From positions 1 to 57,028 of the forward strand of contig CAYXFB010000009.1 of NCBI GenBank assembly GCA_964464145.1: a stretch of 57,028 bases of DNA. Reading direction: 5' to 3'. Position 1 is the first letter of the stretch, and every line of letters begins with the position of its first letter. Both the position numbers and the translations under genes were made by a program. The notes under the pieces are model-generated. The model made no database searches, had not been told where the DNA came from, and saw only the letters and a program-made list of their open reading frames with translations. This stretch comes from UBA5399 sp964464145 (lineage in GTDB: Bacteria > Bacillota > Clostridia > Christensenellales > Christensenellaceae). Below are positions 23,847 through 32,561 of this stretch, piece after piece.

Positions 23847-24356
23847 TCACGCTTTCTTCCGAGTTAAGAATATCCCAACGATTGCGCCTATAAGTATGAT
23901 CGGCGCCAATCTGAAAAACAGCCATTCAAATGCGTGAAAAGCTACTCCGACAACGCTCGTCTCAGGGTCGCTATAATCCCATCCTATGTAAGGACTGTTT
24001 AATGCTATCAGCACCGCAGAAATTATCACTATGAACGCGCACAATGATATAAACAGCCAATGAAGTGTTTTTCGTCTTGTGTTTTTCCTTTGCGCAAGCT
24101 GTAGGTTTATGATCTCCAGTTTTTCGGAGATCGCTTTTAAGTCATCAACTTTCGCCTCAACAACGGTTTCTCCAAGCAAAGCGCTTACGGGTGTTTCAAG
24201 TACCTCCGATATGGAGATCAACATTTCAGAATCCGGAACCGACAGCCCTTGCTCCCATTTAGAGATCGTTTGTCGCACAACGTTCAGCTTGACAGCAAGT
24301 TCTTCTTGCGAAAGCCCCTTTGATTTTCTTATTGCTTTAATGTTTTCGTTTAGCAT
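23847..24356 (-). CDS. XRE-family regulator with C-terminal membrane segments
   Basis: 169 residues. The N-terminal helix-turn-helix is canonical (IRKSKGLSQEELAVKLNVVRQTISKWEQGLSVPDSEMLISISEVL, about 8-52). A short coiled linker (about 65-95) follows, then two hydrophobic helices (WLFISLCAFIVIISAVLIAL, about 100-119, and WLFFRLAPIILIGAIVGIFL, about 145-164). The DNA-binding domain is therefore anchored to the membrane, a layout common in Clostridia where the membrane part may sense a signal or a partner. AAGGAGG precedes the ATG. Monocistronic, next to tRNA-Leu. The regulated genes are unknown; no divergent partner is present. Confidence 0.9.
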   Translation of the reverse strand: MLNENIKAIRKSKGLSQEELAVKLNVVRQTISKWEQGLSVPDSEMLISISEVLETPVSALLGETVVEAKVDDLKAISEKLEIINLQLAQRKNTRRKTLHWLFISLCAFIVIISAVLIALNSPYIGWDYSDPETSVVGVAFHAFEWLFFRLAPIILIGAIVGIFLTRKKA

Positions 24357-24478
24357 TATGGATAGCCTCCTTTTTTTCAGCCGCTATCGCCATTGTATGA
24401 GAACCCGCCCGTTGCCACAAGCAACGCATATTAACATTCAAGCTTTGTAGCCTTTATACGGAAAAACGCACGCACATA

Positions 24479-24511
24479 AGAAAAATCGCGCACCACTGTT
24501 GATACGCGACT
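24479..24511 (-). terminator. Terminator downstream of tRNA-Leu
   Basis: Minus-strand TCGCG/CGCGA stem (24505-24509 with 24486-24490) followed by five T, about 20 bases after the tRNA CCA end. A second palindrome (CCAGCTTCAAGCTGG) lies in between. Confidence 0.6.
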
Positions 24512-24531
24512 TGTGTCCAGCTTCAAGCTGG

Positions 24532-24618
24532 TGGTGCCGAAGGTGGGAATCGAACCCACACGGTATTGCTACCACAGGATTTTGAGTCCAGCGCGTCTGC
24601 CAGTTCCACCACTTCGGC
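24532..24618 (-). tRNA. tRNA-Leu (anticodon CAA)
   Basis: The minus strand folds as a class II tRNA of 87 bases with an encoded CCA. The acceptor is GCCGAAG/CTTCGGC, the anticodon loop CTCAAAA (anticodon CAA, reading UUG), the long variable arm GGTA-GCAA-TACC and the T-arm GTGGG-TTCGATT-CCCAC. The anticodon stem CTGGA/TCCTG has a U-U mismatch at the 28-42 pair, where such tRNAs usually have U-A. Confidence 0.95.
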
Positions 24619-24692
24619 ATAAATGTGACTAGGAAATAATAGCATAGATAAGCGCTAAAGTCAAACATAGCGCGTATAAAAATTTTGCGGTA

Positions 24693-26045
24693 TCACGCAA
24701 AGGCCAGCGTTTGCAGACCGGGCTGTATGTAGGCAAAAAAGCAGTATACGTTCATGAAAACTATAGCCGCCATCACAACGTAGGAAATCTCAAATTTCAC
24801 CTTTTTTCGAAGCAGCGTACCTATGTTTTGCCAACCCATGCAAAAAACCACCGCAAATGGTATCGCCGCCTGCATCAGGTATCTGCCCTGCGGCTGAAAA
24901 TCCGCCGTGTAGGAATAGTATAGGCTTATGGATACCACGCCCACAGCCGACAATATCAACGCCGCCATAAGTAGCTTGCTCTCCGGCTTTGCCGCCGCCA
25001 TACGCTTGAAATTCAGCGAAAATACCGCTCCCGCGCCTGCTATTATGAGGAACAGTACAAAGAGCCACTTCGCCGCGGCAACGCTCATATTTCCAAAAAC
25101 GGCGAAGAAACTTTGCAGCGTGGTGTCCGCCCAGTGCATACCGAAAACCATATCGAGCGGTGAAACCCCCATGTTTTGCGGCGTGGTACGCACGGAGGGC
25201 CGCATCGCGGGTGCGGCGTGCAGCTCGGCCAGCGCGCTGGAGGAATCCATCGCGAATATATCGCCATCGTACAGCACCGCGTTTCGTATGAAATACCAGC
25301 CTGCAATGGCAAAAACTATTACTATCATTATGATAAGCTTCTTCGCTATTCCGCTTCCCGTTATTTCAAAGCGCTTTTTTCGGGTGAAATATATGACCGA
25401 CGCCGCAAAGAGCATTATGGACATCAGCAGATAGGGGTAGGCAAAATAGTATGATATAAGGCAAAGCCCAAAGCCAACGGCTAGGCCGATCACATCCTTC
25501 GTTGCCCAGCCGGAGGAAAGCCCGCGTATCCAAAAATATATTATGAGCGCGCCGCAGAATATGCCGAACATGTCGTTGTTTATATATGCGGACATAAACG
25601 TATACTGCGGCAGCAGCGCCACCGCCAAGACCAGCAGCCACGCTATGGGCTTGGGGAAGAGCCGCTTCCCTATCCTGAACAGCAAAAATATGGTGCCGCA
25701 GGAAAAAAGCGCGCTCACAAGCCGCGCCGCCATTATATAGGCCGCCTGATCCTGCGTGAAAAAGCTCGTGATCTTCACCAGACCCGCGCCCAGCAAATAG
25801 GATATTGCGGGTTCAAAGGCGTAGGTATTGCCGTATACGGGGTCTATCAGCGAGGGCTCGTAGCCGGGCGGATATATGCCCGTTTTGAATACGTAGTCAA
25901 TAAGCTGCCACTTCATCCATTCATCCGGCGCGTTGCAAAAGGCTATAGAACTTGCCCAGATCAAATACCAGGCCAAAAGCCCTCCTATCAGCACAAATTC
26001 GGGTATATAGTTTTTCACCCTTCCAAAACGTCCGGTTTTTTCCAT
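24693..26045 (-). CDS. Polytopic membrane protein, GT39/DUF2142-like probable glycosyltransferase
   Basis: 450 residues with about ten to eleven membrane helices. The first loop (IAFCNAPDEWMKWQLIDYVF, about 30-50) holds an acidic motif resembling the PDE motif of DUF2142 and the acidic loop of lipid-linked glycosyltransferases of the GT-C fold (PMT/ArnT type). A second conserved-looking loop is QYTFMSAYINNDMFGIFCGA. These enzymes use polyprenyl-phosphate sugars to modify envelope polymers or proteins. The gene is monocistronic and divergent from a WbqC-like gene, which fits a cell-surface polysaccharide role. The GT-C fold is moderately likely; donor and acceptor are unknown. Confidence 0.78.
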   Translation of the reverse strand: MEKTGRFGRVKNYIPEFVLIGGLLAWYLIWASSIAFCNAPDEWMKWQLIDYVFKTGIYPPGYEPSLIDPVYGNTYAFEPAISYLLGAGLVKITSFFTQDQAAYIMAARLVSALFSCGTIFLLFRIGKRLFPKPIAWLLVLAVALLPQYTFMSAYINNDMFGIFCGALIIYFWIRGLSSGWATKDVIGLAVGFGLCLISYYFAYPYLLMSIMLFAASVIYFTRKKRFEITGSGIAKKLIIMIVIVFAIAGWYFIRNAVLYDGDIFAMDSSSALAELHAAPAMRPSVRTTPQNMGVSPLDMVFGMHWADTTLQSFFAVFGNMSVAAAKWLFVLFLIIAGAGAVFSLNFKRMAAAKPESKLLMAALILSAVGVVSISLYYSYTADFQPQGRYLMQAAIPFAVVFCMGWQNIGTLLRKKVKFEISYVVMAAIVFMNVYCFFAYIQPGLQTLAFA

Positions 26046-26229
26046 AAAAACGCCCCTGTTATCCCCTCTGTACCGCGCACAGCGCCACTCTGTAATAATA
26101 GCATAAAGCTGCGCTTTCGTAAACGAAAAACCGCTTCACAGCGGCTGATCGCGCGCTATATTAGCTTGCTTTTTTTTGTAAATTCATCTAAAATGATATT
26201 GAATAGCAGCAAGGCGACCAGGGGTTTTT

Positions 26230-26931
26230 ATGAGAAGTATTGCCGTATTACAATCAAATTATATTCCGTGGAAGGGTTATTTCGACATTATGCACGATGT
26301 CGATGTTTTTTTATTGTATGACGAGGTGCAATATACCAAAAATGACTGGCGCAACCGCAACAAAATAGTAACGCCCCACGGCACAAAATGGCTTACGCTG
26401 CCCTGCGGCTACAATTTCAACAAGTCTATAAAGGACGTATATTTCAACGATCAGATAGACTGGCAGACCGCGCACTTTGGCGCGATAAAGCGAAACTATA
26501 GCGGCGCGCCCCACTTCAAAAAGTATATAGACTTTTTTGAGCACGTCTACATGGAGCGAAAATGGCAATACCTGCACGAGCTGAACCGTTTTCTGATAAC
26601 GCACATAGCGCAGGAATTTTTGGGCATAACGACGGTGCTTGATGACAGCGAAAATTTCTTTTCGGAGGGCGTTAAGCAGGCAAAGCTTTTGAGCCTGCTT
26701 AAATCCGTGGGTACGGATATATACGTTTCCGGCCCCTCTGCTCAAGACTATATAGACGTGGACGAATTTGAGCTTGAGGGAATAAAGGTCATATTCAAAG
26801 ACTATTCGGATTACCCCGAATATCCGCAGCTCTATGGCAATTTTGACCACAACGTCTCCATAATAGACCTGCTTTTCAACACGGGTGATGACGCGCCCTA
26901 CTTCATTTGGGGACATCGTGAAGGAAAGTAA
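26230..26931 (+). CDS. WbqC-like family protein
   Basis: 233 residues. The opening IAVLQSNYIPWKGYFDIMHDVDVFLLYDEVQYTKNDWRNRNKI is the hallmark of the WbqC family (PF08889), followed by WLTLPC and, at the end, GNFDHNVSIIDLLFNTGDD. Members occur in O-antigen and surface-glycan gene clusters and in isolated loci; they are believed to act in sugar or amino-sugar modification, but the reaction is not settled as far as I know. Cytosolic, no signal peptide. AGGGG precedes the ATG. Divergent from the probable GT-C glycosyltransferase. Confidence 0.92.
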   Translation: MRSIAVLQSNYIPWKGYFDIMHDVDVFLLYDEVQYTKNDWRNRNKIVTPHGTKWLTLPCGYNFNKSIKDVYFNDQIDWQTAHFGAIKRNYSGAPHFKKYIDFFEHVYMERKWQYLHELNRFLITHIAQEFLGITTVLDDSENFFSEGVKQAKLLSLLKSVGTDIYVSGPSAQDYIDVDEFELEGIKVIFKDYSDYPEYPQLYGNFDHNVSIIDLLFNTGDDAPYFIWGHREGK

Positions 26932-26939
26932 ACGACTCT

Positions 26940-26958
26940 GCCGCAAGCAGCGGGGTAT
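26940..26958. repeat. Short palindromic repeat, copy 1
   Basis: GCCGCAAGCAGCGGGGTAT is shared with 56802-56820. It contains the hairpin CCGC-AAGCA-GCGG; the left arm is shorter than in the second copy. It lies just after the WbqC-like stop codon, in a 178-base gap with no other visible feature. Confidence 0.6.
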
Positions 26959-27109
26959 GCCCGATGCAATGGGGAGAATTTCTATCTAAGACCGGCCGAC
27001 ACTGCCTTATAGCCGCCCTATACTCTCCATCTCCCTTCCCGCAACGATATATTACTGCCTTCGCCATAGAGTCGACCCAGATTCATATCAATGGCACTTC
27101 GTGTATCTT

Positions 27110-27994
27110 CTAATCTGCCTCTTGGCGCAGCTCATCAAAAAGAGCGCGGTATTCCTCCGCAAATATGCTATTTCTGCGAAAAATGAACGTTATGTCATGG
27201 CTCAGATCAAAGTTTTCAAGTGGTATTTTTTTGAGGCTGCCCGCCGCAAGCTCTTCGCGCACCGCCGCCTCATACAAAAATGTGATGCCGCAGTTTGCCG
27301 CCGCAAGCTTTTTTATGGCGCACAGATCGCTTATCTCCACTATGCGCGAGAAATCCGATACCATCAAATTTTTCTCCTCCAGATATCTTTCCAGCACCTC
27401 CCGCGTGCCCGAACCCTCCTCACGCACCAAAAGCCGCTCACAGAGCAGCTCTTCCACCACACGCGGCTCTTTTTTGAACGCATGTTCGGATGCGCACACG
27501 GCAACATAGGGTTCCGTGGCGTACACCATGTGATCGTATTCGTTTTTGGCGAAATAGCCCTCCACCAGCGCAAAATCTATCTCCCCGCTATCAAGCCGCC
27601 GCAGCAGCTCCTTTGTGTTTGAAACCACCATTTTCATTTCGGCCTCCGGGCGGCGCAGTAGGTAGCCCGCCACCGCGTCGGGTAAAATATACTCGCCCAC
27701 CGTAAGCGTCACACCGAAAACTAGCGTATTTTTTCCGGGCAGCGCGCACAGCTTTTGCCGCAGGTACAGCTCGTCGTGCTGCATGGAGGTGGCCGCGCTC
27801 TTGAGCAGGCCGCCCGCCTCCGTTATGCGCATGCGCTTGCCGCTCTGGCTGAAAAGCCTCACCCCGTAATATTCCTCCAGCGAGCGTATATGCTGCGAAA
27901 CCGTGGGCTGCGTTACGTTCAGCTCCGCCGCCGCGCGCGTATAGTTCATGTGCTTGCACACCATCAAAAATGTCTGCATCCTGAAATCCAGCAT
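27110..27994 (-). CDS. LysR-family transcriptional regulator
   Basis: 294 residues. The N-terminal winged helix-turn-helix is canonical (FLMVCKHMNYTRAAAELNVTQPTVSQHIRSLEEYYGVRLF), followed by the linker helix and an effector-binding domain (about 90-294). I chose the ATG at 27994, five to six bases after GGAGG; a TTG further upstream is less likely. The gene is divergent from a YeiH-type transporter gene with 130 AT-rich bases between them. This LysR/YeiH pairing is common in bacteria and indicates that this regulator controls the transporter. Its effector is not evident from sequence. Confidence 0.94.
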   Translation of the reverse strand: MLDFRMQTFLMVCKHMNYTRAAAELNVTQPTVSQHIRSLEEYYGVRLFSQSGKRMRITEAGGLLKSAATSMQHDELYLRQKLCALPGKNTLVFGVTLTVGEYILPDAVAGYLLRRPEAEMKMVVSNTKELLRRLDSGEIDFALVEGYFAKNEYDHMVYATEPYVAVCASEHAFKKEPRVVEELLCERLLVREEGSGTREVLERYLEEKNLMVSDFSRIVEISDLCAIKKLAAANCGITFLYEAAVREELAAGSLKKIPLENFDLSHDITFIFRRNSIFAEEYRALFDELRQEAD

Positions 27995-28068
27995 GGCACC
28001 CTCCAGCAATCCATAATTTTTACTTATCGATATATAAATATTTATAATTATATATTATATCTATGCTG

Positions 28069-28077
28069 TGATATAAT
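28069..28077 (+). promoter_or_regulatory. Extended -10 of the yeiH-type gene
   Basis: TGATATAAT lies about 48 bases before the transporter start, within the AT-rich LysR/yeiH intergenic region, which is full of ATAT-type inverted repeats where LysR would bind. The -35 is weak, consistent with activator dependence. Confidence 0.5.
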
Positions 28078-28124
28078 CAACACATAAGAAGAAAACCGTA
28101 TCAAAAAAGGGGTGTAGAGGTATA

Positions 28125-29141
28125 ATGAACTATGTAAAAACACACTGGAAGGGCATTGCGCTTTGTCTGGCAATAGCCGTGCCCGCTTATTTTCTAGGCG
28201 TTGCCGCGCCCGTGGTGGGCGGGCCGGTATTCGCAATACTGATAGGCATGGTGCTGGCTCTCATAATCAAGCGCAGGGACGCCTTCGTTCCCGGCATCAC
28301 ATTCACGTCCAAAAAAATACTGCAATGGGCGGTGGTGCTGCTGGGCTTTGGCATGAATCTTTCCAGCATACTGGCCACGGGCAGTCAGTCGCTTCCCATA
28401 ATCGTTTCCACCATAGGCACCTCGCTGATACTCTCCTACATAATGTATCGCGCAATGAAAATGCCCTCGCGCATATCCACGCTTATTGGCGTGGGCTCCT
28501 CCATCTGCGGCGGTTCGGCAATAGCCGCCACAGCGCCGGTAATAGGCGCAAACGACGAGGAGATAGCGCAGTCCATATCCGTTATATTTCTTTTCAACGT
28601 GGTGGCGGCGCTAATATTTCCCACGCTGGGCGGCGCGCTGGGGCTTTCCAACGAGGGCTTCGGCCTGTTCGCGGGAACGGCCATAAACGATACCTCCTCC
28701 GTAACGGCGGCTGCGGCTGCCTGGGACGGCATGCACGGCAGCAACACTCTGGATACGGCCACAATAGTCAAGCTCACGCGCACGCTGGCCATAATACCCA
28801 TAACGCTGACACTGGCCTTTTTGCGCACACGCAACGAAAAAAAGCTGGAGCAGTCGGCAGGGGTGAAGGTCAGCTTCAAAAAAATATTTCCCTTCTTCGT
28901 GCTGTTCTTCGTGCTGGCCTCAGTGGTTACCACCGTTTTCAGCCTGCCGCCCGAGGTGACGGCGCCGCTCAAGGATCTCAGTAAGTTTTTCATAATAATG
29001 GCGATGGCGGCGATCGGCCTAAACACAAACATAGTAAAGCTGGTGAAAACGGGCGGCAAGCCCATACTCATGGGTCTGGTTTGCTGGGTGGGCATAGCCG
29101 TTGTAAGCCTCGCCATGCAGCACCTGCTGCAGATTTGGTGA
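28125..29141 (+). CDS. yeiH: YeiH/UPF0324-family membrane transporter (putative sulfate exporter family)
   Basis: 338 residues, about ten membrane helices. Diagnostic segments are FTSKKILQWAVVLLGFGMNLS, GVGSSICGGSAIAATAPVIGANDEEIAQSISVIFLFN and GTAINDTSSVTAAAA, all hallmarks of the YeiH/UPF0324 family (Pfam Cons_hypoth698). Some members have been proposed to move sulfate or other small anions outward; the true substrate here is unknown. Regulated by the divergent LysR gene. A bidirectional terminator follows. An alkylsulfatase remnant lies 2.3 kb downstream, a possible but weak sulfur connection. Confidence 0.92.
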   Translation: MNYVKTHWKGIALCLAIAVPAYFLGVAAPVVGGPVFAILIGMVLALIIKRRDAFVPGITFTSKKILQWAVVLLGFGMNLSSILATGSQSLPIIVSTIGTSLILSYIMYRAMKMPSRISTLIGVGSSICGGSAIAATAPVIGANDEEIAQSISVIFLFNVVAALIFPTLGGALGLSNEGFGLFAGTAINDTSSVTAAAAAWDGMHGSNTLDTATIVKLTRTLAIIPITLTLAFLRTRNEKKLEQSAGVKVSFKKIFPFFVLFFVLASVVTTVFSLPPEVTAPLKDLSKFFIIMAMAAIGLNTNIVKLVKTGGKPILMGLVCWVGIAVVSLAMQHLLQIW

Positions 29142-29166
29142 GATAGCGCAAACAGAATGATACGCA

Positions 29167-29201
29167 CAAAAAAACCGGCGGACTGCGGTTCGCCGGTTTT
29201 T
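29167..29201 (+). terminator. Bidirectional terminator between yeiH and the chemoreceptor gene
   Basis: ACCGGCG and CGCCGGT form a 7-bp stem with flanking A and T runs, between convergent genes. Confidence 0.88.
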
Positions 29202-29221
29202 GCATACTACGAAGCTTTCGC

Positions 29222-30922
29222 TTACTCCGCGTCCTTCACTCTGAAAGCGGAAACCAGCTCGTTCAGCATTTGCGCCTGCCCGCTCATCTGCTGGCTGGCC
29301 GCCGCGCTCTGCTGCGCCGTATCCGAATTTAGCCGCACCACCTGATTCACGTTTTCTATGCCCGCGTTTATTTGGTCTATCTCCGTGTTTTGCGCAACCG
29401 AGGAGCTGGCGATCTCGTGGATGATGTCCGCGCTCTCGTTTATTCCGCGCACTATATCAGCAAGCGATTCCGATGTGACACGGGCTATTCGCGCGCCCTC
29501 CTCCGCCTTGCTTATGGAATTGCTTATGAGCGCGCTGGATTCCTTGGCCGCCTGAGCGCTCTTTGCCGCGAGGTTTCGCACCTCGTCCGCCACTATGGAA
29601 AAGCCCTTGCCGTTCTCGCCCGCGCGCGCAGCCTCCACAGCCGCGTTGAGCGCCAATATATTCGTTTGGAAGGATATATCGTCTATCACCTTCATTATTT
29701 TGTTTATGGAAGCGCTGGCTTCGTTTATATCCTCCACGGCGCGCAGCAGCTCTTCCATCTGACGCGAGCCGTTTTCCGCGCTCTGCCTTATATTCAGTGT
29801 GAGCCCGGCGGCAGACTCCGCCTTTTCGGTATTTTGCTTCGTTTTATCCGCCACGTCGCCAATAAAGCGTGAAAGTTCGTTCACGGCCGAGGTTTGCTCT
29901 ATTGAGCCCTGCGCCAGTGTGGTAGCGCCCCCCGCCACCTGCTGTGAACCGGACATTACCTCGCGCGTTCCGATGCTTATCTGACCCACTATTTTGCGCA
30001 GGTTCAACACCGTTTTTTGCATAGCCATGCTCATTGAATCCTGCTTGCTTCTGGCCTTCGGCATTACGGTGAGGTCGCCATCCGCAATGTTTTCCAGCAG
30101 GCGAACCTGATTTCTTGTGCTTTCCACCATAGATTGAAATGATCTTGAAAGCGTACCTATCTCATCGTCCGAGGTGTATTTCACCTCCACGTCCATATCG
30201 CCCTTGGCTATCTTGGTGGAAGCCAGTGCCAGCTGTTCTACGGGCACACCCACGTTTTTATTCACATAACGGCGGAAAATAATGGCGCATACCACGCAAA
30301 ACGCCGCCACTATCACGCACATCAACAACCCAAAGATAGCGGAAGCCTGGTTCACCTCGTCCGCGTGTATATCCGCGCCTATCACGCCTATCGTTTGCCC
30401 GGAGCCGTTCTTTACGGGCACATAGCCCGACACAAGATAGCCGTAACCATCCGAATTGTATATATCCGTAACGGTGTTTTCACCCGTGCTATAGGTCTCG
30501 TCAGCCATTGCGTCAAACACGCCCTCACCTTCCACATCTCCGAGTGTGCCCACATTGCTGTCCGGCTCATCCGGAAGCTGCCCCTCCGCGAAATACCGCC
30601 AGTCTCCGTTTGCGTCCTTATCCAAAATATAAATGTAGGCAGCGCCTGTATTCAGCTTTATGCTGTCCAAATAAACACCCAATTTTTCCGTATAGGCGTT
30701 GGCTTGGAGCGAACTCATAGCCGCGCTCATCTCTTGGGCATCCACAAGCGGCTCTACCGATTGAGCGATTGAAAGCGCCTGCTCTGATTTCATCTTTAGT
30801 ATATCGCTTCGATTCATAAAAAAGCCCAGCAGCCCTACGGTCGCCATGCCCATCATTATAAGTGCTAACGCCATCGCAGAAGTTTTTGACGCCACCGATT
30901 TGATTTTCTTAGTTCTTTTCAT
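29222..30922 (-). CDS. Methyl-accepting chemotaxis protein
   Basis: 566 residues. Membrane helix 1 is about 14-36. An extracellular Cache-type sensor follows (about 37-195; LNTGAAYIYILDKDANGDWRYF and GYLVSGYVPVKNGSGQTIGVIGADI are typical). Helix 2 (FGLLMCVIVAAFCVVCAIIF, about 197-217) leads to HAMP (about 218-270) and the long signalling coiled coil. The hairpin tip is intact (ILALNAAVEAARAGENGKGFSIVADEVRNLAAKSAQAAKESSALI), so it should bind CheA/CheW. No CheR-docking pentapeptide at the C-terminus. No other chemotaxis genes are in the window. Ligand unknown. Confidence 0.95.
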   Translation of the reverse strand: MKRTKKIKSVASKTSAMALALIMMGMATVGLLGFFMNRSDILKMKSEQALSIAQSVEPLVDAQEMSAAMSSLQANAYTEKLGVYLDSIKLNTGAAYIYILDKDANGDWRYFAEGQLPDEPDSNVGTLGDVEGEGVFDAMADETYSTGENTVTDIYNSDGYGYLVSGYVPVKNGSGQTIGVIGADIHADEVNQASAIFGLLMCVIVAAFCVVCAIIFRRYVNKNVGVPVEQLALASTKIAKGDMDVEVKYTSDDEIGTLSRSFQSMVESTRNQVRLLENIADGDLTVMPKARSKQDSMSMAMQKTVLNLRKIVGQISIGTREVMSGSQQVAGGATTLAQGSIEQTSAVNELSRFIGDVADKTKQNTEKAESAAGLTLNIRQSAENGSRQMEELLRAVEDINEASASINKIMKVIDDISFQTNILALNAAVEAARAGENGKGFSIVADEVRNLAAKSAQAAKESSALISNSISKAEEGARIARVTSESLADIVRGINESADIIHEIASSSVAQNTEIDQINAGIENVNQVVRLNSDTAQQSAAASQQMSGQAQMLNELVSAFRVKDAE

Positions 30923-31199
30923 TCATTATGCCCTACCTTGATGTCAGTAAAATGTGCGCCTGATATTTGATACGCTTAAAAGCATATTATAAACGTTTTG
31001 CCTGTAATATAATAGCATATTTATGCAACAATGAAAAGAGCCTGCCACAATAATTGGCGGACTCTTTAAATAGTTCGCTTGAATGAATTTTTTATCCAAG
31101 CAAAAGCTCACAGCAGAATATAACAAGTTTCAATTTCATTCAACAATAACTGTTTAAAAGTTGACTAACACGGCATGAACGTGAATGGTGGGTGTTATA
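30923..31199. other. Non-coding stretch before the decayed genes
   Basis: About 280 AT-rich bases. A hairpin (AAAGAG ... TGCCA/TGGCG ... CTCTTT, 31035-31066) could be an old terminator. No gene is visible. Confidence 0.4.
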
Positions 31200-31460
31200 T
31201 TATATGGTAAAATAATGTATATGAGTGTTGAAACGGTGGTTATCGATATTATTATATGTGACGACCTTGAAATAGAAAACGCGGTGGAATCCTGTATTCG
31301 TCAAAAAGAACGCGGCCGCTGGATAAACGTAAACATAAAGTCAGGCGCCAACGAGGTTGTGATCGCCATAGACAATTTCTGCGACGCTGTCGACCGGAGC
31401 GGCAGCGGAGAATTTTTGTCTACCAAGACCTGAAAAACGGGCACCGGGCTTTCCTCCATA
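31200..31460 (+). pseudogene. Remnant of a GHKL-type sensor histidine kinase (C-terminal ATPase part)
   Basis: The reading MSVETVVIDIIICDDLEIENAVESC then RQKERGRWINVNIKSGANEVVIAIDN and GEFLSTKT resembles the GHKL ATPase domain of AgrC/VirS-type kinases (N-box LxNALENAIEAC, then ERWIxxxIKxxxxxLVIxVEN, then TSK). The N-box has lost residues. The frame stops at 31433; a one-base shift gives LKNGHRAFL, which could be the eroded GHGLGL box. The membrane part and dimerisation helices are absent, so this is only a fragment. It runs straight into the alkylsulfatase remnant. Moderately sure of the origin. Confidence 0.55.
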
Positions 31461-31465
31461 TGCCC

Positions 31466-32415
31466 CATAGCAAAAAAATACAGCAGCATAAAGGGCGTTA
31501 TATCCGAAGAGGACGCGGCCGACATACCCATAATAGCGCCCGCGGGCTTCGATGAGCACGCCGTAAGCGAAAATGTTTACGCGGGCAACGCCATATGGCG
31601 GCGCGCCGGCTATCAATACTGCGTACTGCTGGATCAAGGCGTGCCGGGCTCGCTGGCCATAGGCATCGGCATGGGGCAATCCACCGGCAACATCTTATAC
31701 ATCTCGCCCAACGACACAATAATAGAGACAGGCGAGACGCAAAATATAGACAGCGTGAACATGGAGTTTCAAATGACGCACGGCACGGAAGCTCCCACCG
31801 AAATGAACACCTGGTTTGCCGATAAAAAAGCGCTCTGGCTGGCGGAAAACTGCACGGGCACGCTGCACAACCTGTGCACGCTGCGCGGCGCGGAGGTTCG
31901 AGACGGTAGCGCCTGGGCGAACTATACAATGGAGGCGCTGACGCGCTACGGCAGCGACGCGGAGGTTGTTTTCCAATCGCACAGCTGGCCGCACTGGGGC
32001 AAAGAGACCATAAACGAATATATGCAAAACACGGAGGCGGCCTACAAATACATAAGCAGCCAAACGCTCATGTATATAAACAAGGGCTATACCTCAAACG
32101 AGATAGCGAACATGATAGAACTGCCCGCTCCCCTAGTGAAAAACTGGTACACACGGCAATATTACGGCACGGTGGCGCACAACTCCAAGGCCGTTTATCA
32201 AAAATATATGGGCTGGTACGATGCCAACCCGGTAAACCGGAACCCGCTCACGCCGGTGGACAGCGCCAAGAAATACGTGGAATATCTGGGCGCTCCTGTC
32301 ACCGGATTCTCCGCAGTGGGCGGAGATAGATATAACAGGCGATGAGGCGGCCTTTAAAAAAGCCTTGGAATACCTGACGCAGTTCGATTATTTCTTCAAT
32401 ATAATAGAGCCTTGA
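31466..32415 (+). pseudogene. Decayed alkylsulfatase (BDS1/SdsA-like metallo-beta-lactamase fold)
   Basis: Between 31482 and 32300 one frame reads as the middle of an alkylsulfatase: SIKGVISEEDAADIPIIAP, GFDEHAVSENVYAGNA, FQMTHGTEAPTEMNTWF, LAENCTGTLHNLCTLRGA, SHSWPHWG, INKGYTSNEIANMIELP and VYQKYMGWYDANP. The N-terminal third is missing, and the zinc motif HxHxDH is destroyed: only a CCCCATAGC (PHS) stub remains, joined out of frame. After YVEYLG, about two hundred residues are gone and the frame shifts. The true C-terminus then reappears (EIDITGDEAAFKKALEYLTQFDYFFNIIEP, stop at 32413-32415). With 5' loss, internal deletion and at least two frameshifts, it cannot make an active enzyme. Confidence 0.85.
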
Positions 32416-32487
32416 TTTAAATACAAACGCCCTCTACCTGCTCGATGGGGCTCCTCTTATACCTTCGAAATCATAGCTAAGCAACAT

Positions 32488-32521
32488 AAAAAAGCCGGGT
32501 ACAGCGCAACCCGGCCTTTTA
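32488..32521 (-). terminator. Bidirectional terminator at the end of the glycyl-radical operon
   Basis: AGCCGGGT and ACCCGGCc pair around a short loop, with A and T runs on both sides. It ends the long minus-strand operon and also faces the alkylsulfatase remnant. Confidence 0.85.
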
Positions 32522-32561
32522 TGGCTTGTATCATTCAAATTTCAGCAGAAGATACCAAGGC

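Noticed and set aside
26129..26146. Minus-strand hairpin CCGCT-GTGA-AGCGG followed by T5
   Set aside because: It looks like a terminator, but no minus-strand gene lies upstream of it; it sits between two divergent genes, so I do not assign a role.
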